From the NCBI RefSeq assembly GCF_030296595.1, contig NZ_AP027731.1, positions 124,001-188,000 of the forward strand: a DNA stretch of 64,000 nt, written 5' to 3'. The number at the start of each line of letters is the position of its first letter. Position 1 is the first letter of the stretch. The notes under the pieces are model-generated. The model saw only the letters and a list, made by a program, of their open reading frames with translations. It did not search any database and was not told the DNA's origin. The translations under genes were made by a program, and so were the position numbers. This document shows, in pieces, positions 18,676-27,953 of the stretch. Source of the stretch: Naasia aerilata. GTDB lineage: Bacteria > Actinomycetota > Actinomycetes > Actinomycetales > Microbacteriaceae.

Positions 18676-20112
18676 ATGACGCGCACGTACGACCTCATCG
18701 TGCTGGGGGCCGGGCCGGTCGGCGAGAACGTGGCGGACTACGCGCATCAGCGGGGCCTGTCCGTCGTGATCGTCGAGTCGGAGCTCGTCGGCGGCGAGTG
18801 CTCCTACTGGGCGTGCATCCCCTCGAAGGCCATGCTCCGCCCGGCCCAGGCGCTCGAGGGAGCCCGCCGGGTCGCGGGGGCCGCTGAGGCCGTCACCGGC
18901 TCGCTGGACGCCCCTGCCGTGCTGAAGCGCCGCGACTCGTTCGTGCACGACTGGGACGACTCGAGCCAGGTCGAGTGGCTGCAGGGAGCCGGCATCGACC
19001 TCGTCCGTGGACACGGCCGGATCACCGGGCGGCGCACGGTGACCGTGACGGGCTCCGACGGCGAGACGGTCGAGCTCAGCGCGACCGCGGCCGTCGCCGT
19101 CTGCACGGGCAGTGCGGCCCTGCTCCCCGACATCCCGGGCCTCGCCGAGGTGGACCCCTGGGAGAGCCGGGAGGCGACGGGCGCGAAGTCCGTCCCCGCC
19201 TCCCTCGCCATCGTGGGAGGCGGTGTGGTCGCCGTGGAGATGGCCACCGCCTACGCGGCCCTCGACAGCCAGGTGACGCTGCTCGCCCGCAGCGGCCTGC
19301 TCGGCGGGATGGAGCCGTTCGCCGGCGAGCTCGTCGGCGAACAGCTCGAGCGCTCGGGTGTGCGCATCCGCCGCGGCGCCTCGCCGATCGGGGCGAAGCG
19401 CGGCGCGGATGGGGTGGTGCTGGACCTCGGAGACGGCGAGAGCGTCACCGCCACCGAGGTGCTCGTGGCCACCGGCCGCAGGCCGCGCACCGACGACCTG
19501 GGCCTCGACTCGGTCGGGCTCCCCGCCGGGAAGTGGCTCGACGTCGACGACACGCTCCTCGTGCGGGCCGAGACCAACGAGGGCGACCCGTGGCTGTACG
19601 CGGTCGGCGACGTGAACCACCGGGCGCTGCTCACCCACCAGGGGAAGTACCAGGGTCGCGCCGCGGGCGAGGTCATCGCGGCTCGGGCCCAGCAGCGGGC
19701 GGTGGACGACGGTCCGTGGGGTCTCCACGTCGCGACCGCCGACTCCGCGGCCGTTCCGCAGGTCACCTTCGCCGACCCGGAGGTCGCGTCGGTCGGGCTC
19801 ACCGAGCGTGCCGCCCGCGACCGCGGGATCGACGTGCGGGTGGTGGACTACGAGATCGGCTCGGTCGCCGGGGCGTCCCTGCTGGCGGACGGCTACGCGG
19901 GGCGTGCGCGCCTCGTCGTGGACCGGCAGCGGGACGTGATCGTCGGGGCCACGTTCGTCGGCCAGGACGTCGCCGAGCTCCTGCACTCGGCCACCATCGC
20001 GGTGGTCGGCGAGGTGCCGCTCCGGCGCCTCTGGCACGCCGTCCCCTCCTATCCCACGATCAGCGAGGTCTGGCTCCGGCTCCTCGAGACCTACGGAAGG
20101 CCCGAAGAATGA
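18676..20112 (+). CDS. dihydrolipoamide dehydrogenase/mercuric reductase-like FAD disulfide oxidoreductase
   Basis: A 478-residue class I pyridine nucleotide-disulfide oxidoreductase. FAD loop GAGPVGENVA lies near residue 10, the redox pair is in GGECSYWACIPSK near residues 40-52, the NAD(P) loop is IVGGGVVAVEMA near residue 180, and the FAD-binding YAVGDVN lies near residue 315. The dimerisation domain ends with LWHAVPSYPTISE, where the histidine acts as base. There is no lipoyl-complex gene nearby, so it is better called a NAD(P)/FAD-dependent oxidoreductase than Lpd. GGAGG precedes the ATG; the stop overlaps the next start. Confidence 0.93.
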   Translation: MTRTYDLIVLGAGPVGENVADYAHQRGLSVVIVESELVGGECSYWACIPSKAMLRPAQALEGARRVAGAAEAVTGSLDAPAVLKRRDSFVHDWDDSSQVEWLQGAGIDLVRGHGRITGRRTVTVTGSDGETVELSATAAVAVCTGSAALLPDIPGLAEVDPWESREATGAKSVPASLAIVGGGVVAVEMATAYAALDSQVTLLARSGLLGGMEPFAGELVGEQLERSGVRIRRGASPIGAKRGADGVVLDLGDGESVTATEVLVATGRRPRTDDLGLDSVGLPAGKWLDVDDTLLVRAETNEGDPWLYAVGDVNHRALLTHQGKYQGRAAGEVIAARAQQRAVDDGPWGLHVATADSAAVPQVTFADPEVASVGLTERAARDRGIDVRVVDYEIGSVAGASLLADGYAGRARLVVDRQRDVIVGATFVGQDVAELLHSATIAVVGEVPLRRLWHAVPSYPTISEVWLRLLETYGRPEE

Positions 20113-20483
20113 ACGCACGCCCCGCTCAGCGGAACTACCTGCGCGAGCTCGGATTCGCCTACGCGACCCTCGTCGGCCTCGTCTGGGGACTCCCCTTGAG
20201 CACCGGCCGGGTCCGGGTCGAGGAGGGGCTCATCGTGCTCACCGGGCTTCCGCACTGGGCCTTCCGCCGCGGCGGGACGACCGTCGGGCGGGTCTACCTG
20301 ACGAACGACAACGACGGCCCCGCGGTGCTCCGCCACGAGCGGGTGCACGTGGAGCAGTGGCGGCGGCTCGGCCTCTGGATGCCGATCCTCTACGCGCTCG
20401 CCGGCCGGGACCCGCTGAAGAACCGCTTCGAGATCGAGGCGGGGCTCGCCGACGGCGGCTACCTCGACCGAGGCCGCGCGTGA
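20109..20483 (+). CDS. small membrane-associated protein with HERVH motif
   Basis: 124 residues. One hydrophobic stretch near residues 14-28 (FAYATLVGLVWGLPL), then LRHERVHVEQWRRLG, a zincin-like HExxH variant (HERVH) followed by a helix and by NRFEIEAGLADGGY, which could give a third, acidic ligand. This pattern looks like a reduced metallopeptidase-like fold and occurs as an uncharacterised actinobacterial family often placed beside oxidoreductases. The ATG overlaps the upstream stop and its own stop overlaps the next GTG, so it is tightly coupled to both. Activity unproved. Confidence 0.8.
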   Translation: MNARPAQRNYLRELGFAYATLVGLVWGLPLSTGRVRVEEGLIVLTGLPHWAFRRGGTTVGRVYLTNDNDGPAVLRHERVHVEQWRRLGLWMPILYALAGRDPLKNRFEIEAGLADGGYLDRGRA

Positions 20484-21375
20484 GCGCGCTGCCGGCCCCC
20501 GGGGATGCCTCCGGCCTCGTCGTCGTGGTGACGGGCGGAAGCTCGGGGATCGGGGCCGCCGCCGCCCGCGCCCTCACGACCCTCGGGGCCGAGGTCGCCC
20601 TGGTCGGCCGCAATCCGGAGCGCACGCGCCGGGTCGCCGAGTCCCTCGGCGCGACGCCGTTTGTAGCGGACTACGGGCGGCTCGCGGACGTCCGCGACCT
20701 GGCGGACCAGCTGCTCGAGCGGTACCCCCGCATCTCGGTGCTGGCGAACAATGCCGGCGGCCTCGTGCCCGAGAGGACTCTGACCGTCGACGGCAACGAG
20801 CGGACGCTCCAGGAGTCGGTTCTCGGCGGCTTCCTGCTCACGTCGCTCCTGCTCCCCCGGCTGCGGGAGACCGCGGCTTCGGAGCCCGGAGGGCGAGTTC
20901 GGGTGATCCAGACCTCGAGCGCAGCGAACCTCGGCGGGCGCATCCGCCTCGACGACCTCGACCACGCCCGTCGCCCCTGGCTGGGCGGCTGGCGCGCCTA
21001 CAACTCGGCGAAGCTCGCCAACATCCTGCTCACGAGGGAGCTGGCCCGCCGCACCGAGCGAGACGGCATCGGCACCTACGCCTTCCACCCGGGCCTGGTG
21101 CGCACCGGCTTCGGCCGGGAGAACCGCTCGATCAACCTGCTCGCCGCGCTGACCGGCGGGCATTACGGCATCAGTCCGGAGCAGGGTGCGGAGCCGCTGA
21201 TCCGGCTCGCCTCCGCGGCCCAGATCGCGGAGCCGTCGGGGACGTACTTCTCGCGGCTGCGCGCACACGGTCCGACCTCTCCCCAGGCCGACGACGGCGA
21301 GCTGGCCCGGCGCCTGTGGGCGATCGCGGCCGAGCGCGTGGGCGCGCCGGATCCGGTCGCCTCCCCTCCGCGTAG
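20480..21375 (+). CDS. short-chain dehydrogenase/reductase, frameshifted at C-terminus
   Basis: About 298 residues. SDR features: cofactor loop TGGSSGIGAA near residue 18, NNAGG near residue 92, catalytic Ser in QTSSAAN, and YNSAK as the Tyr-xxx-Lys pair. It resembles the retinol/WW-oxidoreductase-like SDR branch (the YAFHPGLVRT segment). The frame otherwise reads on into the antisense of the next gene; adding one C to the C4 run at 21363-21366 gives a natural end at the TAG at 21373. Last gene of the operon that begins near 16293. Confidence 0.88.
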
Positions 21376-21403
21376 CCGCGCGGCAGAACGCCGGGGCAGG
21401 GGT

Positions 21404-22333
21404 TTATGCGGCTTCCGCGCGCCCCTCGCGCCAGTACCCCATGAAGGCGACCTGACGGCGATCGAACTCGCACTCGCTGACCAGGAAGCGGCGGAGGGTC
21501 TTGATGACGGCGGCCTCGCCGGCGAGCCAGGCGTAGAGGGCTCCGGTCGGCGGCTCGGTCGGGGTCTCCCAGAGGAGCGTGCTGTCCACGTCGATGTCCG
21601 CGGGCTCCTCGTGAGCGAGGGCGTGCGCGGCGGCGGCGAGGTGTCCCTCCACCCACTCGCGGACGGCCGGCTCCAGCAGGCTGCCGCTCGGCGCGCCGTC
21701 CCGCGGCAGCCAGGTGAGCGTCGCGGATGCGGGCATCCGGAGCGGGAGCCGATCGGCGGCGGTGGGGACCTCGACGAAGGCGGTCGCGGGCGTGCCGTCG
21801 GGCAGGGACTCGAGGATGGAGGAGATCGCAGGCACCGCCGTCTCGTCGCCGATGAGGAGCAGGCTCGTCGCCGAGCCGGGCTTCCACTCGATGCCGACGC
21901 GGCGATCCTCGCTCAGCTCGTCCGGTCCCACGAGGACCAGCTCGTCGCCGACGCGCGCGTGCAGGGCCCAGGAGGAGGCGGGACCGGCGTCGCCGTGCGC
22001 GACGAAGTCGACGTCCACCTCGGCTCGCGAAGGACGCACCGCGCGGATCGTGTAGGTGCGGAGCGGATTGCGCAGCTCGTCGGGGAGGGCGCGCCAGCGC
22101 GGGTACCAGTTCTCGGCGTCCTCGACCGGCAGGTGATCGAATCCGACGCCGGGCAGCGGCAGGAGGAGCTTGACCCGCTGGTCGAGGCCCGCCGTGCCGA
22201 ACCCGGACAGCTCGGGTCCGGTGAAGGTGATGCGGACGAAGGAGGGCGACAGCCGCTCGACTCGCTGCACTCGTGCCCGGAACGGCCGGTACGCCGGGCG
22301 ATGCCGGACCGGACTCCGGAGCGAGGTAAGCAT
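21404..22333 (-). CDS. siderophore-interacting protein (ViuB/SIP family ferric reductase)
   Basis: 309 residues with the two SIP domains: an FAD-binding barrel (RPFRARVQRVERLSPSFVRI, then LRTYTIRAVRP, the flavin-binding RxYTxR signature near residue 92) and an NAD(P)H domain (LLLIGDETAVPAI near residue 160, ending with FMGYWREGRAE). Such proteins reduce Fe(III)-siderophores to release iron in the cytosol. An iron-box-like sequence overlaps the ATG, and TAAGGT 6 bases before the ATG fits a leaderless promoter. No siderophore biosynthesis or uptake gene lies beside it. Confidence 0.93.
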   Translation of the reverse strand: MLTSLRSPVRHRPAYRPFRARVQRVERLSPSFVRITFTGPELSGFGTAGLDQRVKLLLPLPGVGFDHLPVEDAENWYPRWRALPDELRNPLRTYTIRAVRPSRAEVDVDFVAHGDAGPASSWALHARVGDELVLVGPDELSEDRRVGIEWKPGSATSLLLIGDETAVPAISSILESLPDGTPATAFVEVPTAADRLPLRMPASATLTWLPRDGAPSGSLLEPAVREWVEGHLAAAAHALAHEEPADIDVDSTLLWETPTEPPTGALYAWLAGEAAVIKTLRRFLVSECEFDRRQVAFMGYWREGRAEAA

Positions 22334-22345
22334 TGCCTAACCTTA
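22327..22345 (-). promoter_or_regulatory. DtxR/IdeR-like iron box over the start of the SIP gene
   Basis: The 19-bp TAAGGTTAGGCAATGCTTA (minus strand) matches the DtxR/IdeR consensus at 14 of 19 positions by eye and is part of a wider dyad (AGGTAAG...CTTACCT). It covers the putative -10 and the start codon, a position suited to iron-dependent repression. Confidence 0.65.
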
Positions 22346-22391
22346 CCTCGACGATTCCGTGCGTCGCCAGAGTGCAGCCGGGGACCGGCCC

Positions 22392-23819
22392 TCACCACTG
22401 CGGCGGATGCCGCCGCTGCCAGTCGAAGCGCCGCTCGAGCTGGCGTCCGATCGAGACGAGGACGTCCTCGCCACCCGGCCGGCCGAACAGCTGCACGCCC
22501 ATCGGCAGCCCCTCCTCCGTGGTCGCGATCGGCAGCGTGATCGCCGGCAGGCCCGTCGCATTGAGGAAGGAGGTGAACGGCGTGTACTGCACCTGCTGCT
22601 CGAAGTTCCGCTCGCCGTCCTCCAGGTCCCACCAGCCGATCGGTCGCGGGGTCAGGGCCAGGGCGGGGGTCAGCATGGCGTCGAGGCGCGCGCCCTCCGG
22701 TCCGAACAGGCGGGCGATCAGCGCACGCTCGAATCGGGCGAGCGCGTCCAGAGCCTCCGCGAGGACGGACGCCCGCAGGTCGCGGCCCGTCCGCACCAGC
22801 CAGGCGGTGAGCGGCTCGACGTGCTCGAGGGCCGCGTCATCGAGGGGCACGGCGCCGGCCCCCGCCTGCCAGAGGGCACGGAAGGCGCGCGGGTACTCCC
22901 CGGAGTCGGGCAGCGACGCCTCCTCGACGCCATGGCCGAGCGCGTCGAGGGCCTCCCGGGCGATCGCGAGGGCGGACTGCGCCTCCGGGGAGACGGTGAT
23001 CTCGTACGCGTCGTCCCATGGGCTCTGCGAGGTGACGCCCACCGTGAAGCGCCCCTCGCCGCGGACGGCGGGCCCGAGCAGGCGACCGGGGTCGGGTGGT
23101 CGCAGGGTCGACGGGAACGGAACGCCCTCGCCGCGGCGGGCGATCATGGCGTCGAGCAGCATCGCCGCGTCGGCGACCGACCGGGCGAGCGGGCCGGGGA
23201 CCACCAGACCGCCGAGGCTGTCCCGCCCGGCGGGGACGAGGCCCCGGGTCGGCTTGATGCCGACCAGCCCGGTCGCAGCCGCCGGGATGCGGACCGACCC
23301 GCCGCCGTCCGACCCGGGTGCGAAGGGCAGCAGCCCGGCGGCGACGGCCACCGCCGCTCCTCCGCTGGAGCCGCCCGGACCGCGCTCGAGGTCGTACGGA
23401 TTGCGGGCGGGTGGCCGGCCGATGGGCTCGGTGTAGGAGGGCAGGCCGAACTCGGGCGCGGTGGTCGCACCGAGGCTCACCGCTCCCGCCGTGTCGAGGA
23501 CCTCGACGAGCTCGTCCGTCGCCTCCGCGACCGTGTCGGCCAGCGCGCGCGAGGCGCCCGTCGCCGGGAAGCCCGCCCTCCGGGACAGCTCCTTCTCCGC
23601 CAGCGGCAGGCCCCACAGCTCGGCCGCCCGCGGCACGCGGTCCAGCGCACGGGCCCGGTCGAGAGCGAGGTCGCCGTCCACGCGGGAGAGCGCCCCCAGC
23701 TCGGGATTCAGGCGCTCGATGCGGCGCAGGTAGTGCTCGGCGAGCTCCACCGGGGTGACGTCCCGCCGCTGCAGCCAGTCCCACTGGTCCTGTGCGCTGA
23801 GGTGGTGGAGCTCGAACAC
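22392..23819 (-). CDS. amidase signature family protein
   Basis: 475 residues. The Ser-cisSer-Lys triad is visible: Lys in PLAEKEL near residue 75, cis-Ser and Ser in GPGGSSGGAAVAV and GSDGGGSVRIPAA (residues 148-180), the glycine-rich amidase signature. Members hydrolyse amides including acyl-amides and nitrile-derived amides; there are no GatB or GatC genes here, so it is not likely part of the tRNA amidotransferase. It begins 1 base after the GNAT stop and is the last gene of a minus-strand run. Substrate unknown. Confidence 0.92.
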   Translation of the reverse strand: MFELHHLSAQDQWDWLQRRDVTPVELAEHYLRRIERLNPELGALSRVDGDLALDRARALDRVPRAAELWGLPLAEKELSRRAGFPATGASRALADTVAEATDELVEVLDTAGAVSLGATTAPEFGLPSYTEPIGRPPARNPYDLERGPGGSSGGAAVAVAAGLLPFAPGSDGGGSVRIPAAATGLVGIKPTRGLVPAGRDSLGGLVVPGPLARSVADAAMLLDAMIARRGEGVPFPSTLRPPDPGRLLGPAVRGEGRFTVGVTSQSPWDDAYEITVSPEAQSALAIAREALDALGHGVEEASLPDSGEYPRAFRALWQAGAGAVPLDDAALEHVEPLTAWLVRTGRDLRASVLAEALDALARFERALIARLFGPEGARLDAMLTPALALTPRPIGWWDLEDGERNFEQQVQYTPFTSFLNATGLPAITLPIATTEEGLPMGVQLFGRPGGEDVLVSIGRQLERRFDWQRRHPPQW

Positions 23820-23820
23820 G

Positions 23821-24399
23821 CTACTTGAGGCTCTTCTGCAGCATGACGGTGCCGAGCCAGCGGTCGAACTTGAAGCCGACCCGGCCCATCCGGCCGATCT
23901 CCTTGAAGCCGAACGACTCGTGCAGCCGGATCGACGGCTCCGCCCCCTTGTCCGCGATCACGGCGAGGACCTCCTTGAGGCCCGCCTGCTTCGACCGGTC
24001 GAGGAGCTCCGCGAGGAGGGCGCGACCCAGACCCTTCCCGGCGGCGGCGGGACGGAGGTAGATCGAGTTCTCCACCGTGTAGCGGTACGCCTTCTTCTGC
24101 TTCCACGGCGTCACCAGCGCATAGCCGAGCACCTGATTGCTCGGGGACACCGCGACGAGGAACGGCATCTTCAGCTTGGCGAGATAGGCGAACTTCGATC
24201 GCCACTCGCGCAGGGTCATCGTGTCCTCGTCGAACGTCACGACGCTGTTCGTCACGTAGTAGTTGTAGATCTCCCGGACATCGGGGAGATCCCGCGGGGT
24301 CGCGTCCCGGATCGTGAAGGAGAACTCCGGCTCGGGCGGCGCGGGCGGGCGCAGGTGCCGCGGCAGGACCCGACGCGTCTCGTATTCCTCTTCGAGCAT
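23821..24399 (-). CDS. GNAT N-acetyltransferase, phosphinothricin acetyltransferase-like
   Basis: 192 residues. After a short leader, the GNAT fold starts at TIRDATPRDLPDVREIYNYY and includes VTFDEDTMTLREW, typical of Pat/YncA-type acetyltransferases. The acetyl-CoA loop reads RPAAAGKGLGRALL (QxxGxG/A variant) near residue 122. A C-terminal section RVGFKFDRWLGTVMLQ is also shared with that group. Substrates in this group are amino-acid-like amines; resistance to phosphinothricin is possible but unproved. It sits between ung and the amidase with almost no spacing. Confidence 0.9.
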   Translation of the reverse strand: MLEEEYETRRVLPRHLRPPAPPEPEFSFTIRDATPRDLPDVREIYNYYVTNSVVTFDEDTMTLREWRSKFAYLAKLKMPFLVAVSPSNQVLGYALVTPWKQKKAYRYTVENSIYLRPAAAGKGLGRALLAELLDRSKQAGLKEVLAVIADKGAEPSIRLHESFGFKEIGRMGRVGFKFDRWLGTVMLQKSLK

Positions 24400-24424
24400 G
24401 CCGCCCTCCGTTCCTCAGACCAAC

Positions 24425-25132
24425 CTAGGGCTCGAGGCGGGGACGGTCGAGGCGCCAGTCGATCGGGGCCGCGCCCTGCGCCTCGAGGGCGGCGTTGACG
24501 CGGCTGAAGGGTCGCGAGCCGAAGAAGCCCGCGGAGGCCGACAGCGGGCTCGGGTGCGCGGACTCGACCACGGGGACGGCGCCGAGCAGCGGCCGCAGGG
24601 TCCGGGCCTGCCTGCCCCACAGCACCGCCACGAGCGGTCCCCCGCGTTCGACCAGCCGCTCGATCGCGAGGGACGTCACGCTCTCCCAGCCCTTGCCCGC
24701 ATGTGACCCGGCGGCACCGGCACGCACGGTGAGGACGCGGTTGAGGAGGAGGACGCCGGAGTCCGCCCATGCCGACAGGTCGCCGTGCTCGGCCGGCGGG
24801 ATGCCGAGGTCGTCTCTCAGCTCCCGGTAGATGTTCGCCAGGCTCCGCGGCAGCGGCCGGACGTGCCGCTCGACCGCGAAGGCGAGCCCGACCGCGTGTC
24901 CCGGAGTCGGATACGGATCCTGACCGACGAGCAGCACGCGGACGTCGGCAAGCGGTGTGCGGAAGGCCCGCAGCACGGCCGGGCCGGCGGGGAGGGTGGT
25001 GCGCCCGGCCTCGTGCTCCGCCCGGAGGAAGCCGCCGAGGGCCGTCAGGGTCGGCTGCGCGGGGGCCAGGGCGTCCGCCCATCCCCGATCGAGGTCCCCC
25101 GCTTCCGCGAGCTCCGCGAGAGTCCGGCGCAC
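24425..25132 (-). CDS. ung: uracil-DNA glycosylase
   Basis: 235 residues, family 1 UDG. Water-activating motif [16 protein letters not shown] near residues 69-84 and the DNA-intercalation motif HPSPLSA near residue 196 are intact, along with [11 protein letters not shown]. It removes uracil from DNA and starts base-excision repair. The GTG at 25132 follows the S51 peptidase stop by 3 bases. An N-terminal extension as in long UDGs is absent, giving normal bacterial length. Confidence 0.97.
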   Translation of the reverse strand: MRRTLAELAEAGDLDRGWADALAPAQPTLTALGGFLRAEHEAGRTTLPAGPAVLRAFRTPLADVRVLLVGQDPYPTPGHAVGLAFAVERHVRPLPRSLANIYRELRDDLGIPPAEHGDLSAWADSGVLLLNRVLTVRAGAAGSHAGKGWESVTSLAIERLVERGGPLVAVLWGRQARTLRPLLGAVPVVESAHPSPLSASAGFFGSRPFSRVNAALEAQGAAPIDWRLDRPRLEP

Positions 25133-25135
25133 GCG

Positions 25136-25858
25136 TCAGCCTGCCGCCGCGAGCACCTCGACGAGCACGCCGCCCTCGCCCGGGGCGACGCGCCACACGT
25201 TGCCCGCGCCCGCCACCCGGACTCCGTCGGCGCCCACGATCAGCGCGGTCGCCTCGTCGATGGCGATGCCGCCGTCCGTGAGGCCGGCGGCGGTCGCCGC
25301 GACGAGCCGCGAGAGGGTCCCCCACTGCGCCGTGTGCACCTCGACGGTGACGTCGAGGAGGCCGATGCCGTTGACGATCGTCACGTCGTCGAGCTCCTCG
25401 GACGCCTCCTCGGGGCCGACCGGGACGCCGCCGATCCGCCAGCCGCCCAGCAGCGCCCTCTCCGGCGCGATCATCGCGCCTGCCGAGAAGCCCAGGTACG
25501 GGACGCCGTCCGAGACGCGCTCGCGGATCTCGTCGAAGAGCGGCGCCAGGCTGTCGAGGTAGGCGGGGGTGAGTCCGCCGCCCACGAGGATGCCGTCCGA
25601 GTCGGCCAGCACTCCCGGCTCGGCCCGCACGCCTTCCACGAGCGCGATGACCCGCTCGTCGACGTCGCCGGCGTGGGCCGCCTCGGCGACCAGCTTCGCG
25701 GCGTGCTCCACCCCGTCTCCGTCGCGCACCACGACGACGGCGATGCGCGGCGCGCCGATCACCCCGGAGGCGTGCGCCCTGTCCGCGGCTTCCCGGACGA
25801 ATGCCGCGAAGGCGGCTCCGTCCTCGGAGTAGCCGCCGCCGACCAGGTGGATGCTCAC
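25136..25858 (-). CDS. S51/cyanophycinase-like serine peptidase (class I GATase-like fold)
   Basis: 240 residues. It has an N-terminal Rossmann-like fold (IHLVGGGYSED), GILVGGGLTPAYL, and the nucleophile elbow YLGFSAGAMIAP, matching the peptidase E/cyanophycinase Ser in G-x-S-A-G. Family members cleave aspartyl dipeptides or cyanophycin. The GTG at 25858 overlaps the stop of the phosphoribosyltransferase (GTGA); a longer frame would run into that gene and is rejected. Substrate unknown. Confidence 0.88.
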   Translation of the reverse strand: MSIHLVGGGYSEDGAAFAAFVREAADRAHASGVIGAPRIAVVVVRDGDGVEHAAKLVAEAAHAGDVDERVIALVEGVRAEPGVLADSDGILVGGGLTPAYLDSLAPLFDEIRERVSDGVPYLGFSAGAMIAPERALLGGWRIGGVPVGPEEASEELDDVTIVNGIGLLDVTVEVHTAQWGTLSRLVAATAAGLTDGGIAIDEATALIVGADGVRVAGAGNVWRVAPGEGGVLVEVLAAAG

Positions 25859-26391
25859 CGGTCGGGCGCCGCGGTGGGGTCCTCGGTCACCGGAGGGAGT
25901 GCGGACCAGGGGAAGACGATCCACTGGTCGGTGGCCCGCCAGCAGTAGTCGGGGGCGAGGACCGTGCGCGGCTTCGTGTACAGCGTCACGCTGCGCACCT
26001 CGGCGCCGAGTCCGCGCAGCAGGTCGACCGCGAGCGCGAGCGTCCGGCCGGAGTCCGAGACGTCGTCGACGAGCAGCACCCGCTTGCCGCCGAGCGATGC
26101 GCCGTCGAGCAGCGGCGGCAGGATCTCGGGCTGGTCCAGTCGCTCGTCGACGCCCGTGTAGAACTCCACGTTGAGGCTTCCGCAGCTCTTCACGCCGAGG
26201 GCGTAGGCGAGGGAGCCCGCCAGCAGCAGGCCGCCCCGCGCGATCGCGACGACGATCTCCGGCGCGTAGCCCGACTCCGCCACCGAATGCGCCAGGGAGC
26301 GCGATGCGTCGCCGAACTCCAGCCAGCCGAGCACCTCCCTTGCGGGAGCCTCGTCGACCGTCGTTCCTGTCGCAGTTCGCTCGATCGACAT
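25855..26391 (-). CDS. phosphoribosyltransferase (purine type)
   Basis: 178 residues. The PRPP-binding loop is VLLVDDVSDSGRT near residues 110-122, and the core starts with IVVAIARGGLLLAG. Together these fit xanthine/hypoxanthine-type phosphoribosyltransferases that salvage purines with PRPP, though base specificity cannot be read. The ATG at 26391 is 7 bases after TAGCGT with no ribosome binding site, so it is probably leaderless. First gene of the run with the S51 peptidase, ung, GNAT and amidase, and divergent from an MFS gene. Confidence 0.9.
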   Translation of the reverse strand: MSIERTATGTTVDEAPAREVLGWLEFGDASRSLAHSVAESGYAPEIVVAIARGGLLLAGSLAYALGVKSCGSLNVEFYTGVDERLDQPEILPPLLDGASLGGKRVLLVDDVSDSGRTLALAVDLLRGLGAEVRSVTLYTKPRTVLAPDYCWRATDQWIVFPWSALPPVTEDPTAAPDR

Positions 26392-26446
26392 GCCGTCTAC
26401 GCTATCCGGTTCCGACCGCTGCGCCCCCGCCGCAATAGCATTCCTC

Positions 26447-27912
26447 ATGCCCTCCCGCGTGCGCAGCCGAGCCGGCGCCGTCACCCTCGGCCTCGTCGGC
26501 TGGCTGTTCCTCGTCGAGATCGTCAGCGGCCTCCTGCAGGGGTACTACATCCCGATCGTCTCGCCCATCGCCCGGCGGCTCGGCATCGACGACCCGCAGC
26601 TGAACTGGCTGGAGGCGGGACAGCTGCTGCTGTCCTCGATCGTGCTGCCGGTGCTCGCGAAGCTCGGCGACATGGTCGGCCACAAGCGGATCCTGCTGAT
26701 CTCGAGCGCGGTGACCGCCGTGGCGAGCTGGGCGCTCGTGGTGTCGACGGACTTCGTGCCGTTCCTCCTGGCCTGGGCGCTCCAGGGCTTCTACGTCGTG
26801 TGGCTTCCCCTCGAGGTGGCGATCATCTTCTCCCGCGCCCGGACGAGCGGAGTGGCGAACGCCACCACGCGCCGGGCCGCCGGGCTTCTCGTCGTGGCAC
26901 TGCAGGCCGGCGGCATCCTCGGCGCGCTCCTCGGGGGCGGCTGCTCTCCGTGTTCGGCGACCTCACGCCGACCCTCGCCGTCCCGGCCGTCGCGGTCACC
27001 GCGGTGTTCTTCGTCGTGCTCTTCGGGGTCCCCCGCACCGAGCCGGAGGTCGGCGACCGCAGCCTGGACGCCGGCGGCTTCGCGCTCCTCGGCCTGGGGC
27101 TGCTGCTGCTGACCTCGGCCCTCACCTTCCTCCGCCTCGACGGGCCGGGCGCCTGGCAGGTGTGGACCCTGCTCGTGCTCGGCCTCGCGGTGTTCGTGCC
27201 CTTCGGCCGGTACGAGCTGAGGCGGAAGGACCCCGCGCTCGACCTGCGGATGTTCCGGCGGTCGAGCATGTGGCCCGTGCAGGTCACCGCCGGGCTCTTC
27301 GGCATCTCTGTCCTCGGCGCGCAGGTGCCGCTGTCGACCTTCGCCGCGACCGATCCGGCCGTCGGCTACGGCCTCGGACTGCAGCCGGCGGAGGTCTCGA
27401 ACCTCATCGGCATCTACCTGCTGGCCGTCATCGTCGGGGCGATCCTGTTCCCCTTCGCCGTCCGTCTCACGACGGCCCGGATCACCCTGATCGGCGCGTC
27501 CGTCCTGGTCGGCATCGGCTACCTGATGTTCCTGCCCCTGCACGACGGCGCCGTCGAGGTGCTCGTCAACATGGTCGTCGCCGGGCTCGGCTCGGGGGCG
27601 CTCCTCGCCGCGCTGCCCGCCGCCGCGGCCGCCGCCGCACCGGTCGGCCAGACCGGCATCGCGGCCGGGATGACGAACACGACCAAGACGGTGGGCGGCA
27701 CCTTCGCGTCAGGCATCTTCGGCGTCGCGCTCGCCTCGGGCGTCGTCTCGGCCGCGTCGACCGCCGGATCGCTCGCCGGCTACTACACGGTGTGGGCGCT
27801 GTGCGGCGGGACCGCGCTCGTCGCGGCGGGCCTGCTCCTCTTCGTGCCGCGGCTCGCCTTCTCGGATCCGGCCGAGGTCCGAGTCGCCGAGGCGGTCGCC
27901 ACCGCGGAGTGA
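26447..27912 (+). CDS. MFS transporter, frameshifted
   Basis: About 488 residues after adding one G to the G5 run near 26934-26938 (GALLGGRLLSVFGD restored). Length and the number of hydrophobic stretches (about 14) suit the DHA2-type drug/proton antiporters. The first cytoplasmic loop reads AKLGDMVGHKRILL, the MFS signature. The ATG at 26447 is preceded by TAGCAT 5 bases away. Substrate not predictable; divergent from the phosphoribosyltransferase gene. Confidence 0.87.
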
Positions 27913-27953
27913 CCGGTCAGCCGCTCCGCACCGTCTCTTGCGAGGATCGGATC

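Noticed and set aside
18676-20112. Lipoamide dehydrogenase (E3) for the Kgd complex
   Set aside because: It lies 39 kb from kgd in an unrelated operon; the sequence fits several disulfide reductases and E3 is normally a better match.
20357-22540. 727-residue frame joining the SDR to sequence beyond 21400
   Set aside because: The part after 21375 is antisense to the siderophore-interacting protein; a missing base hides the SDR stop codon.
22392-23819. GatA of the tRNA amidotransferase
   Set aside because: No GatB or GatC genes adjoin it, and the chain ends resemble general amidases.
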